Assembly (NCBI GenBank): GCA_004554775.1
Contig: SFKI01000003.1
Location: 186,001-250,000 of the forward strand
Direction of reading: 5' to 3'
Length of the DNA stretch: 64,000 nucleotides
From: Subdoligranulum variabile
GTDB taxonomy: Bacteria > Bacillota > Clostridia > Oscillospirales > Ruminococcaceae
Made by a program: the position numbers and the translations under genes. This document shows positions 16,720 to 24,727 of this stretch, one piece after another; the first letter of the stretch is position 1, and each line of letters opens with the position of its first letter. The notes under the pieces were generated by a model. The model saw only the letters and a program-made list of their open reading frames with translations. It was not told where the DNA came from and made no database searches.

Positions 16720-16757
16720 ATCAATGAATCGAATGGTTTTGTGTCATCACCTCCAAC

Positions 16758-16783
16758 AAAAAAGCCCGCCGCGATGGGCGGGC
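16758..16783 (-). terminator. Terminator between the RHH gene and the C5 methyltransferase
   Basis: On the minus strand GCCCGCC and GGCGGGC pair around a short loop and are followed by six T. It lies just after the ribbon-helix-helix gene and just before the methyltransferase ribosome site, so it could tune expression of the methyltransferase-amidoligase block. Confidence 0.65.
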
Positions 16784-16798
16784 AGGGTGGTTCTTCGG

Positions 16799-17200
16799 TT
16801 ATTCTTCGTTCCAGTGGGTATCGTCGGGAGCGGATTCTCCTTCATCGGCCTGCCCGGATTCGGCATCGGTGTCCTCCGTGGCGGTGGCGGCCTCAAATTC
16901 CTCATCGGCCTCCTCCAAAGCGTTCTCGATGAGACTGAGGACAAATTCCTTTTGCGTCAGCCTGCGCCCGTACACCTGCTCGAACCGGGTAAGGTACTCC
17001 TTAATTCTCTGGAACAGTTCCTCGCTGATTTGAAATGCCATCGTTCTCGTCTTTGCCATGGTAAGTTCCCCTTTCTCGTAATGCTCATGAATGATTTGCT
17101 CAATGAACTGACCAACTGTGATGCCCTGCGACCGCATTTCCTCAGTGATTTTCTGGTGAAGCGCCAGAGGAATGCGGCAGGTGATGCCTTTTGTTTCCAT
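16799..17200 (-). CDS. Ribbon-helix-helix-like ICE protein
   Basis: A 133-residue protein with two short DNA-binding-like modules: ITCRIPLALHQKITEEM at the N-terminus, and TMAFQISEELFQRIKEYLTR followed by RRLTQKEFVLSLIENAL from residue 50. An acidic tail (EEADEEFEAATATEDTDAE) follows. The second module matches a protein common in Tn1549-type elements. A regulatory or partition-associated role is plausible. The start at 17200 has a GGAGCAGG ribosome site. Confidence 0.7.
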   Translation of the reverse strand: METKGITCRIPLALHQKITEEMRSQGITVGQFIEQIIHEHYEKGELTMAKTRTMAFQISEELFQRIKEYLTRFEQVYGRRLTQKEFVLSLIENALEEADEEFEAATATEDTDAESGQADEGESAPDDTHWNEE

Positions 17201-17369
17201 TGCCTGCTCCTTTCTGCATGGCTGCGTTGTTTTTTGACAAGCAAAGCATACTCCAAAGCAGGCGGGAAAGCTATACCAAACCCCAACAAAGATGCAAGGT
17301 CACGATTGAGCAAAACCAATCAAAAGCAATAGCAAGCGTGTATTTCTGCAAGCATAGGCATCACCTCCT

Positions 17370-17624
17370 TCACAGGCCTGCCAGAAAGTTGAGGGACTGG
17401 CTGGGAATTTCTTTCTTTTGCTTAGCGGGTTTGAATTCAAGACCTGCCAGTTCCTCGCGGATGATTTTGCGAAGATGTTCATCTTCATCAGTCTGGGTAG
17501 CGCTGCGGTACAGAAGTTCCGTCACATAGGCGCTGCGCTGACCCTCCGGCACAGCGCACAGCAGTTCCCACGCTTTTTTCTGGTGGGAATCGCTCAGGTT
17601 GAACCGCAGTGAAAACCGGGGCAT
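17370..17624 (-). CDS. ParR-like centromere-binding protein
   Basis: An 84-residue protein with FSLRFNLSDSHQKKAWELL (a ribbon-helix-helix-type N-terminus) and RSAYVTELLYRS, then a charged C-terminus. It overlaps the ParM-like gene by one base, the classical parM-parR layout, which is the main reason for the call. It should bind the centromere and the ends of ParM filaments. Sequence similarity among ParR proteins is low, so identity rests on context. Confidence 0.7.
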   Translation of the reverse strand: MPRFSLRFNLSDSHQKKAWELLCAVPEGQRSAYVTELLYRSATQTDEDEHLRKIIREELAGLEFKPAKQKKEIPSQSLNFLAGL

Positions 17625-18547
17625 TAACTCTGCCCCACACGGGGCGACATCTGGGCCAGAATCCGCTCGTATCCGATGGCGTTCAGCTTATCGTCCGGGA
17701 GGGCAGCCAGCCGACACATGTTGATATTGGGCTGGATTTGGCGGCTTACGATGGCGGCCCCGCCGCCCAGCATGATGACCGGCAGGGCCTTGTAATCAAA
17801 CCCGGCCTCCAGCACGGCGGAGAGCAAGCGTTCCGTGTAGCTCCGGCCCTGTTCCCGAACGATCTGGCGAACATTCTCGTTCAGGCTGCACGGCCCGCCG
17901 GCCAGCATCTGCTCGATCTGGGCGTCGGTGACGGACAGGCCGGTTTGTCGCTGTACTTCCTCGCGGACCGTGTCCATGCAGCGGATCATGCCCAGTTCAA
18001 GGCTATGGCAGGTATCCGCGTTGGGGACGCCGTTGTCGATGCGCATCAGGTCCACCGTCCAGCCGCCGATGTCCATGGCCAGCAGGGACGGCTCGTCCAC
18101 CACCAGATCGGGTTCCGTCAGCACAGCGGCGTACCCCTGCGGGAACAGCCGCACATCCTCGATGGTGACGCGATACTCGGTGTCCTCGTAGCGGAACACC
18201 ACCGGCTGGGGAGGACGAAACAGATAGGCGGTGAATTTCTCTTTGTCCCGGCCAAAGCTGGTCAGCGGAAGTCCCGCCGCGATGGTGATGCTGCACTCCG
18301 GCGGGGCGCAGCGGGCTTTCAGCTCCTGCGCGATGGCGGCCAGCGTCAGCAGGTAGTAGCTGTCGGTCCGGGTCTTGTCTTTCTGCAGCGGCTGGCGGGC
18401 TGTGCCGCAGAGATAAAAATTCCCGCCGAACTCCAACAGGTTCCGGCGGGTGTAGGGTTCCTGGCTGCCATACGCGGTTATACCGGCTGGGAAAGAACAA
18501 TGCCGGGTCTTGATGGCGTAGTAGCCATGATCGATGCCAATGTTCAT
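17624..18547 (-). CDS. ParM/StbA-like actin-family segregation ATPase
   Basis: A 307-residue protein; I chose the ATG at 18547 (MNIGIDHGYYAIKTRH) because it opens with the actin-fold phosphate-1 motif after a GAGGAA site. The phosphate-2 motif LLAMDIGGWTVD near residue 165 and the adenosine motif MLGGGAAIV near residue 270 are visible. ParM polymers push sister plasmids apart; on an ICE they would stabilise the excised circle. The gene is first in the minus-strand operon and is preceded by an iterated G-run array and a hairpin. Confidence 0.82.
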   Translation of the reverse strand: MNIGIDHGYYAIKTRHCSFPAGITAYGSQEPYTRRNLLEFGGNFYLCGTARQPLQKDKTRTDSYYLLTLAAIAQELKARCAPPECSITIAAGLPLTSFGRDKEKFTAYLFRPPQPVVFRYEDTEYRVTIEDVRLFPQGYAAVLTEPDLVVDEPSLLAMDIGGWTVDLMRIDNGVPNADTCHSLELGMIRCMDTVREEVQRQTGLSVTDAQIEQMLAGGPCSLNENVRQIVREQGRSYTERLLSAVLEAGFDYKALPVIMLGGGAAIVSRQIQPNINMCRLAALPDDKLNAIGYERILAQMSPRVGQS

Positions 18548-18640
18548 GGGGATTCCTCGCTTTCCTGGTTTCTGGGTTTTGGACGGTCTATCTACTCCGG
18601 GAGGAAGCCTGTTTTTTCTTCCAGCCGGTAATAGTTTTCT

Positions 18641-18705
18641 GGGGGTGTTGGGGGTTAAGATAAGGGGGAGGTGTGGAGGGGGAAAAGAGAAGGGGCAAGA
18701 GGGGG
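18641..18705. repeat. G-run array upstream of parM, 14-nt period
   Basis: Plus-strand G4-5 runs begin at 18641, 18650, 18664, 18678, 18692 and 18701. The four from 18650 to 18692 are spaced exactly 14 nt. This may be a centromere-like iteron array for the ParR protein or a G-quadruplex-forming tract. Confidence 0.55.
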
Positions 18706-18715
18706 AAAACAAAAA

Positions 18716-18757
18716 ACACCCCGCCGAAGGCTGCGGTGGGCAGCATCTGCGGGGTGT
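18716..18757 (-). terminator. Hairpin with T-run upstream of parM
   Basis: On the minus strand ACACCCCGC and GCGGGGTGT pair around a 24-nt GC-rich loop and are followed by a run of T. It lies about 170 nt upstream of the parM start, so it either insulates the element from outside transcription or attenuates parMR. Confidence 0.6.
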
Positions 18758-18915
18758 GATATTAAACGAAGTGGGCAAAATGGGCGCACTTATCCCATGA
18801 ATCTGGTGAGTTTGGACTGGGCGGAAAATTCGGCATACTACCTAAAACACCGGCGCAACATTCTGCGAAAAATCTACCTGCCTTTTTTGCAAAAATCTTC
18901 TGGAAAACGAAGAAA

Positions 18916-18955
18916 GCGGCGGCATCCACCCGAAAAACCGGGTAAATGCCGCCGC
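18916..18955. repeat. Palindromic GC-rich hairpin
   Basis: Outer arms GCGGCGGCAT and ATGCCGCCGC and inner arms ACCCG and CGGGT form a nearly continuous stem with a five-A loop. It lacks a T-run, so it looks more like a REP-type palindrome than a terminator. Confidence 0.6.
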
Positions 18956-19063
18956 AAAATGTCTCTAAACGCCGAAAAACAGGGCTGACAGCGGTGTGAC
19001 AGTAATGGAACAAGCCTTCCGAATCAAACCTCCAAAACGTCATTTTTTGACGTTATAACAAAG

Positions 19064-19093
19064 AAAAACTGGCCGACAGTAAAATCGGCCAGT
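19064..19093 (-). terminator. Terminator of the initiator tRNA gene
   Basis: On the minus strand ACTGGCCGA and TCGGCCAGT pair around an 8-nt loop and are followed by five T, directly downstream of the tRNA CCA end. Confidence 0.85.
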
Positions 19094-19098
19094 CGATA

Positions 19099-19174
<76 letters not shown>

Positions 19175-19281
19175 ATATATGCTCCGCATTTCGGAGTGCT
19201 ATAGTATAATAGCACAACCGAGAGCATAAGTCAACAGGTTTGCAAAACTTTTTTGAAAAAAGGCAGACAGTCCAGCAAAGC

Positions 19282-21147
19282 TTACGCCAATTCAAACATG
19301 CCATGGTACAGCTGGTAGTATTCGCCCTTTTGGGCCAGCAGTTCGTCGTGGGTGCCGCGCTCTACGATGCGGCCATGCTCCAGCACGATGATGGCATCGG
19401 CGTTGCGCACGGTGGAAAGCCGATGCGCGATGACAAACACCGTGCGGCCTTCCATCAGACCGTCCATGCCCTTTTCGATCAGCGCTTCGGTACGGGTGTC
19501 GATGCTTGAGGTCGCTTCGTCCAGAATCAGCACCGGCGGGTCGGCCACAGCGGCACGCGCGATGGCCAGCAGCTGGCGCTGGCCCTGGCTCAGATTCGCA
19601 CCATCGGAAGTGACCATCGTGTCATACCCTTGTGGCAGACGGCGGATAAACGAGTCCGCGTTGGCGATCTTCGCCGCGCGCTCGATCTCTTCCTGTGTGG
19701 CGTTCAGCTTGCCAAAGCGGATATTGTCCGCCACGGTACCGGTGAACAGGTGCGTATCCTGCAAAACAATGCCCAGTGACGAGCGCAGCGCATTTTTGCG
19801 GATGAGCCGCACGTCGATGCCGTCATAGGTGATGGACCCGGCCGTGACATCGTAAAAGCGATTGATGAGGTTCGTGATGGTCGTTTTACCGGCACCGGTC
19901 GAGCCGACAAAGGCGATCTTCTGCCCGGGCTTTGCATACAGCGAAAGATCCTGTAAAATCAGTCGTTCCGGCGTGTAGCCGAAGCTGACATTGTGGAACC
20001 GCACATCACCGCGCAGCGGTTCCAGCGCCACATCCGGGTGGGCGGAATCCCGCCAGGCCCAACGGCCGGTCGTTTCGGGGCAGGCAGTCAGGGTGCCGTC
20101 GGCATTCTCGCGCACGTTTACCAGTTCCACCGTGCCCTCGTCGACCTCGGGCGGCTGCTCCATGGCGGCAAAGATGCGCTCGGCACCGGCCAGCGCGGCC
20201 AGCAAAAAGTTGCCTTGCTGGGTAAACTGGTTGATGGGCAGCGTGGTCTGGCGCACAAACACCAGGTAGCTGGCCAGGCTGCCCAGGTCAGTCCAGCCTT
20301 TCATGACCATCAGGCCGCCCAACACGGCGATGACCGCATAGTTGATATAGCCGATACTGACTACCGCCGGGATCATTGTGGCAGCGTAGCTTTGCGCGCC
20401 GGTGCCAGCCTGGCGCAGCTTTTCATTGCGAGCTGCAAACCCAGCCAGGTCGGCCTGCTGGTGGTTGAACACCTTGACGACCTTTTGCCCGGCAATCATT
20501 TCCTCAATATAGGCATCCAGCTCGCCCAGGCTGTTTTGCTGTTTGGCGTAGTAGGCACGGCTGTGCTGGGTGGAAAAGTTGATATACCAGAACATGCCCA
20601 CATAGCCCACAGCCACCAGCAGCGAAAGCCGCCAGTTGAGGATAAACAGCATGATCAGCGTGCCCACGACCTGAATAAAGGTCTGGATAACAATGGCAAA
20701 GCTGTTGTTCAGTGCGTCGGAGATCGTGTCCACGTCGTTGGTGAAAAGGCTCATCAGATCGCCGTTGCGGTGGGTGTCAAAATATTGCAGCGGCTGGGTC
20801 TGCAAGTGGGCAAAAAGGTCCTGACGGATCTCCTGCAAGACCTTTTGCGCGGCGCGGACCATCAGCTGCGTGTAGCCCAGTGTGGACAGCGCACCTACGA
20901 TATAAATGCAGGCAGTAAAGCCGACGGCCCCGGCCAGGTAGGCTTTGCTGCCATTTTCCAGCAGGCCGTTTACGACCGGGCGGATCATATAGGTGCCAAA
21001 CAGCGCCGCCAGCGCACTGATGGCGGCCAGCAGTGCCACCAGCCCAATCATAATGCGGTGGCGGCCCAGATAAGCGCTGAACTGCCCCAGCGTGCGGCGC
21101 AGGTTCTGCGGGCGTTTGCCGCCGGTGACTTTCTTTTTATTTGTCAT
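19282..21147 (-). CDS. ABC exporter subunit (permease-ATPase), consensus-site half
   Basis: A 621-residue half-transporter: six membrane helices in the first 330 residues, then an ATPase with Walker A GSTGAGKTT, signature LSQGQRQ and Walker B VLILDEATSS carrying the catalytic glutamate. It is coupled by an 11-nt overlap to the upstream subunit, so the two probably form a heterodimeric exporter of the BmrC/BmrD or TM287/288 class (drugs, lipids or peptides). The substrate cannot be told from the sequence. Confidence 0.88.
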   Translation of the reverse strand: MTNKKKVTGGKRPQNLRRTLGQFSAYLGRHRIMIGLVALLAAISALAALFGTYMIRPVVNGLLENGSKAYLAGAVGFTACIYIVGALSTLGYTQLMVRAAQKVLQEIRQDLFAHLQTQPLQYFDTHRNGDLMSLFTNDVDTISDALNNSFAIVIQTFIQVVGTLIMLFILNWRLSLLVAVGYVGMFWYINFSTQHSRAYYAKQQNSLGELDAYIEEMIAGQKVVKVFNHQQADLAGFAARNEKLRQAGTGAQSYAATMIPAVVSIGYINYAVIAVLGGLMVMKGWTDLGSLASYLVFVRQTTLPINQFTQQGNFLLAALAGAERIFAAMEQPPEVDEGTVELVNVRENADGTLTACPETTGRWAWRDSAHPDVALEPLRGDVRFHNVSFGYTPERLILQDLSLYAKPGQKIAFVGSTGAGKTTITNLINRFYDVTAGSITYDGIDVRLIRKNALRSSLGIVLQDTHLFTGTVADNIRFGKLNATQEEIERAAKIANADSFIRRLPQGYDTMVTSDGANLSQGQRQLLAIARAAVADPPVLILDEATSSIDTRTEALIEKGMDGLMEGRTVFVIAHRLSTVRNADAIIVLEHGRIVERGTHDELLAQKGEYYQLYHGMFELA

Positions 21148-22876
21148 CGGGGTCGCCTCCCTTCATCTGGGAATGGTAGATTTCCTGATAGATCGTGTCG
21201 TTTGCCAGCAGTTCGGCATGGGTGCCCACGGCGTGCAGGCGGCCATCGTCCAGAATTACGATGAGGTCGGCACTCTGCACCGAGGAGATGCGCTGCGCGA
21301 TGATGAGCTTGGTCACATCATGCAGTTCGGCCAGCGCGCGGCGGATGCCGGACTCGGTGGCGGTATCCACGGCGCTGGTGGAGTCGTCAAAAATCAGCAC
21401 TTTGGGGTGTTTAAGCAGCGTGCGCGCAATGCAAAGGCGCTGCTTCTGCCCGCCCGAGACATTGACGCCGCCCTGCCCCAAGTCGGTATCCAGGCCGTCA
21501 GGCATGCGGTTCAAGAACTCATCGGCGTGAGCGGCACGGCAGGCGTCCCAGAGCTGCTCCTCGGTAGCGTCCGGGTTGCCCCATTTCAGGTTATCCCGGA
21601 TGGTGCCGGAAAACAGCAGGTTCTTTTGCAGCACAATGCCTACGGCGTCGCGCAGGGCAGTCAGGTCGTAGTTGCGCACGTCGCAGCCGCCGACCTTAAC
21701 GGTGCCCTCGGTGGCATCGTAAAGACGAGGGATAAGCTGGACCAGTGTGGTCTTGGCCGCGCCGGTGCCGCCGATAATGCCCACCGTGGCCCCGGCCTGG
21801 ATGTGCAATGTGATGTCAGACAGCGCGTTTTTCTGCGCCGCAGCGTTATACTTAAAGCTGACATTTTCAAAGTCGACCTGTCCGTTCGGCACAGTCTGCA
21901 CCGGTTTGGCAGCACTGGCAAGGTCGGGCTGCTCAGTCAGCACTTCGCAGATGCGGCGGGCGCTGGCCAGTGAGCGGGTCATCTGCAAAAATGCGCCCGA
22001 GAACATCATGACCGAGTTCAGCACCTGCAAAACATAGCTTAAAAAGGCCGTCAGCTGGCCGACGCTCATCTCGCCCTGCAAGATGAACCCGCCGCCGAAC
22101 CACATGATGCAGACAATGGCCGTGTACATGATGGTCTGGAAGGCGGGCAGGTTGAGCACGGCGTTGCGGAATGTCTCGGTGCTGGCGTCACTCAGCTCGG
22201 CGTTGACAGCGCCGAACTGAGCGTTTTCATAGTCGCCGCGCACGAATGCCTTGATAGCGCGGATGGCAGTGAGCGATTCCTGGATGCGGCTGTTCAGATG
22301 GTCGACAGCCGATTGCTGGCGGCCGTACAGCGGGCCGACCTTGCGCACGATGAGGGTGAGCAGGATAGTCAGGATCGGCGTTGTGATGAGAAAAACGACC
22401 GTCAGCTTCGGGCTGAGCAGGAACGCCATGCCCAACCCCATCGCCAGCATGACCGGGCTGCGCACAAAGGGACGAAGCCCCGCATTGATGGCGTTGAGCA
22501 GTACGGTGGCGTCGGTGGTCATACGGGTAACGAGGGACGCCGACGAAAAATGATCGAGGTTGGCAAAGTCAAATTTCTGCACAGCTGCATACTCGGCCAG
22601 GCGCAGTTCGGCTGCAAAGCCGTTGGCAAACCGGGCCGCAAACCGGGCGTACAGCAGACCGGTGATGAGCGCCAGCACCGCGCACAGGGCCATCAGCCCG
22701 CCCTGCCGCAGAATGATGCCCATGTCATGGCTGGGCACACCCTCATCCACCAGGGTGGACATCAGGACTGGGATGACCATTTCAAAGATACATTCGACAA
22801 AGATCAGCCCCGCCGCCGCCCAAAGGTCCCGGCGATAGGGCTTGCCATAACGAAAAAGTAACCGTAGGTCGTTCAT
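21137..22876 (-). CDS. ABC exporter subunit (permease-ATPase), degenerate-site half
   Basis: I chose ATG 22876 (MNDLRLLFRYGKPYRRD) for its AAGGAG site. This 579-residue half-transporter has an N-terminal membrane domain and an ATPase with Walker A GGTGAAKTT, signature VSGGQKQ and a Walker B ending VLIFDDSTSAVD. Aspartate replaces the catalytic glutamate, the mark of the non-hydrolysing site in heterodimeric exporters. It pairs with the downstream gene, which has a full catalytic site. Confidence 0.88.
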   Translation of the reverse strand: MNDLRLLFRYGKPYRRDLWAAAGLIFVECIFEMVIPVLMSTLVDEGVPSHDMGIILRQGGLMALCAVLALITGLLYARFAARFANGFAAELRLAEYAAVQKFDFANLDHFSSASLVTRMTTDATVLLNAINAGLRPFVRSPVMLAMGLGMAFLLSPKLTVVFLITTPILTILLTLIVRKVGPLYGRQQSAVDHLNSRIQESLTAIRAIKAFVRGDYENAQFGAVNAELSDASTETFRNAVLNLPAFQTIMYTAIVCIMWFGGGFILQGEMSVGQLTAFLSYVLQVLNSVMMFSGAFLQMTRSLASARRICEVLTEQPDLASAAKPVQTVPNGQVDFENVSFKYNAAAQKNALSDITLHIQAGATVGIIGGTGAAKTTLVQLIPRLYDATEGTVKVGGCDVRNYDLTALRDAVGIVLQKNLLFSGTIRDNLKWGNPDATEEQLWDACRAAHADEFLNRMPDGLDTDLGQGGVNVSGGQKQRLCIARTLLKHPKVLIFDDSTSAVDTATESGIRRALAELHDVTKLIIAQRISSVQSADLIVILDDGRLHAVGTHAELLANDTIYQEIYHSQMKGGDPDDK

Positions 22877-22945
22877 ACAGAACTCCTTGTATGGGAACAT
22901 GCAGCGGGCGGATGGTTCCATCTGCCCCTGCCAGCAAGTGGAAAA

Positions 22946-23857
22946 TCAACAAGTTGTTTTCTTTCGATCCGGCAGCTGGCTGACTACAATAGCCGCAAAC
23001 ATCAGCCCACAGCCGCACAGCTCAGTGGTTGAAAGCGTCTCGCCTAAAATCAGCCACCCGGCCAGTGCGCTGAACACGCTTTCCAGGCACATCGCCAGGC
23101 TGGCAATGGTGGGGTCCAGCGCTTTCTGGCCGACGATCTGCAAAGTGTAGGCCACGCCGCTGGACATGATACCGCAGTAAGCGATGGACACTGCCGCCAG
23201 GCGGAACTGTTCAACAGTCGGGTGCTCAAACAGCAGCATAAACACGGTAGAAAGCACCGAAACCGTAAAAAACTCAACAAAACTCAGCTGTATGCCGTCC
23301 AATTGGGGGCTGAAATGGTCCACCAGCATGATTTGCAGGCAGAACAAAAACGCGCAGCCCAGCAGCATCCATTCACCGCCGGTCAGGCTCAGTGTATCGT
23401 GCCCGGCCAGGCAGAGCAGATACAGCCCCACTACACTGGCGGCGACGCAGCACCACAGCTTTACGCCGGGGCGACGGCCAAAAAATACACCGAACACCGG
23501 TACCAGCACCACATACAACGCCGTCATAAACCCGGCCTTGGCCGTGCTGGTGGTGCCAATGCCAATTTGCTGCGCCGCCGAGGCCGCAAACAGCGCCGTA
23601 CCGCAGAACACACCGCCCTTTACCAGCACCTTGCGGTTCTGCCAAAAGCCCGGCTCAGCGGCAGGATTGGTCTTGCCCGCCTTGCGCAGCACGGCCATCA
23701 GTCCCAGCAAAAATACACAGGCCAGCCAGCTGCGGCTCGCCAGAAACGTGTAGGGACCCATGTAGTCAGCCCCCACACTTTGTGCCACAAAGGCGGTGCC
23801 CCAGATAAAGGACGCCCCCATCAGCAGCAGGGTGTTGTGCAGTTGTACGTTTTTCAT
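22946..23857 (-). CDS. EamA/DMT-family transporter
   Basis: A 303-residue protein with about ten hydrophobic helices in two EamA halves. GASFIWGTAFVAQSVG at the start and a second-half SVFSALAGWLILGE motif are typical of drug/metabolite transporters, many of which export amino acids or related compounds. The lysine/arginine-rich end (LPDRKKTTC) fits a cytoplasmic C-terminus. It is preceded by a terminator hairpin and is probably monocistronic. Confidence 0.85.
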   Translation of the reverse strand: MKNVQLHNTLLLMGASFIWGTAFVAQSVGADYMGPYTFLASRSWLACVFLLGLMAVLRKAGKTNPAAEPGFWQNRKVLVKGGVFCGTALFAASAAQQIGIGTTSTAKAGFMTALYVVLVPVFGVFFGRRPGVKLWCCVAASVVGLYLLCLAGHDTLSLTGGEWMLLGCAFLFCLQIMLVDHFSPQLDGIQLSFVEFFTVSVLSTVFMLLFEHPTVEQFRLAAVSIAYCGIMSSGVAYTLQIVGQKALDPTIASLAMCLESVFSALAGWLILGETLSTTELCGCGLMFAAIVVSQLPDRKKTTC

Positions 23858-23895
23858 AAACTTCCCCTTTACGTTACTTTTCCTTCCATAACAAA

Positions 23896-23929
23896 ACCGC
23901 CCGGACCGTCTTAGCGCGGCGCGGGCGGT
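23896..23929 (-). terminator. Terminator after the lipoprotein gene
   Basis: ACCGCCCG and CGGGCGGT form a stem that, read on the minus strand, is followed by TTTTGTT. It separates the lipoprotein gene from the DMT transporter gene. Confidence 0.65.
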
Positions 23930-23941
23930 ACTGTTTTACAT

Positions 23942-24565
23942 TTACTGGACGTTGTTTTCGGTTTCGATAGTGGTCAGTTCCTCGCTGCCCAGGCCCTCGA
24001 CCTTCAGCCCACCGGTGATGTAGTAACGGGTGGAATCGTAGCTGATATAAATTTTATACCGCTTGCCAGGGGTCAGGCCGGAGATGTTGTACTGGTAGCA
24101 ACTGCCGTCGGTGGTGTAATAGGTGGTGGAGCCAATCAGATAGCTGGTCGCCGTCTTGTCTTCGGACAGTTCCCACAGCGCAACCTTGAATGTCTGGAAG
24201 TTCTCGTTGGTGGACTCGGTGGTGGCGTAGCCAGTGACGGTCAGGCTGTCAGACCCGGCAACAAAATAGTCGGTACTGCGGTTCTGGATGCCGTTGAACG
24301 CTACATACATCGTGTCACCGTCGACTTCGGTAACAAGCTTGGACGCGGTGGAGTCCATCGTCTCCGGGAAGGTCACGTCACCGCCAGCGGTGGCGTAGGT
24401 CAAGTTGTCGACTTCGTCCTCGTCGGTGGTCTCCTGGCGCAGACCCAAGGCGGTGGTAGATTTCAGAATCGCGCTTTTCAGCACTTCTTTGGGGGAGCAG
24501 GCCGTCAGCGACACGCACAGGCAAACCAGCGCGGTCAGCAGGGCAAGGGTACGGGTACGTTTCAT
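23942..24565 (-). CDS. Small secreted lipoprotein of unknown function
   Basis: ATG 24565 has a GGAGG site. The 207-residue product has a signal peptide (MKRTRTLALLTALVCLCV) with a lipobox ending LTAC near residue 23, so it should be a membrane-anchored lipoprotein. The mature part is beta-rich, with YVAFNGIQNRSTDYF and KRYKIYISYDS resembling an Ig- or fibronectin-like sandwich. I do not recognise a family. It is divergent from ugd, with both promoters in 24,566-24,727. Confidence 0.7.
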   Translation of the reverse strand: MKRTRTLALLTALVCLCVSLTACSPKEVLKSAILKSTTALGLRQETTDEDEVDNLTYATAGGDVTFPETMDSTASKLVTEVDGDTMYVAFNGIQNRSTDYFVAGSDSLTVTGYATTESTNENFQTFKVALWELSEDKTATSYLIGSTTYYTTDGSCYQYNISGLTPGKRYKIYISYDSTRYYITGGLKVEGLGSEELTTIETENNVQ

Positions 24566-24662
24566 ATCGGGTAAACCTCCGTGGGCAGAAATCAAAGTAG
24601 TAAACATAGGTATTATATCGCATTTTGGCCCGGGGTACAAGGGGAAATCCTGTGAAAAACCG

Positions 24663-24691
24663 TTGCGGGCAGGCCCGTTCCATGCTATACT
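24663..24691 (+). promoter_or_regulatory. Sigma-70-type promoter of ugd
   Basis: TTGCGG and TATACT are spaced by 17 nt, 37 nt before the ugd start codon. Confidence 0.6.
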
Positions 24692-24727
24692 TATATATAT
24701 ATATTACGTTTAAGGGAGCACCTATTT

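Larger units (their letters stand above)
18548..19063. other. ICE/chromosome boundary zone without a supported gene
   Basis: No convincing gene lies here. Besides the G-run array and the T-run hairpin it holds a 40-nt GC hairpin (18916-18955) and an AACGTCA/TGACGTT inverted repeat (19036-19054). The ICE end must be in this stretch because parM is element-borne and the tRNA gene beyond is intact, but no direct repeat marks the exact junction. Confidence 0.5.

Noticed and set aside
17300..17369. 11-13 codon leader peptide after parR (AGGAGGTG-ATG at about 17,357)
   Set aside because: The ribosome site is good but the peptide is too short and has no control feature such as repeated codons plus an attenuator, so it cannot be supported.
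18916..18955. CRISPR or integron-like repeat unit
   Set aside because: Only a single palindrome; no regularly spaced copies occur anywhere in the window.
18671..18988. Possible small gene in the ICE boundary zone (either strand)
   Set aside because: Both frames read through palindromes and G-runs, have no ribosome site, and their sequence is explained by the hairpins.
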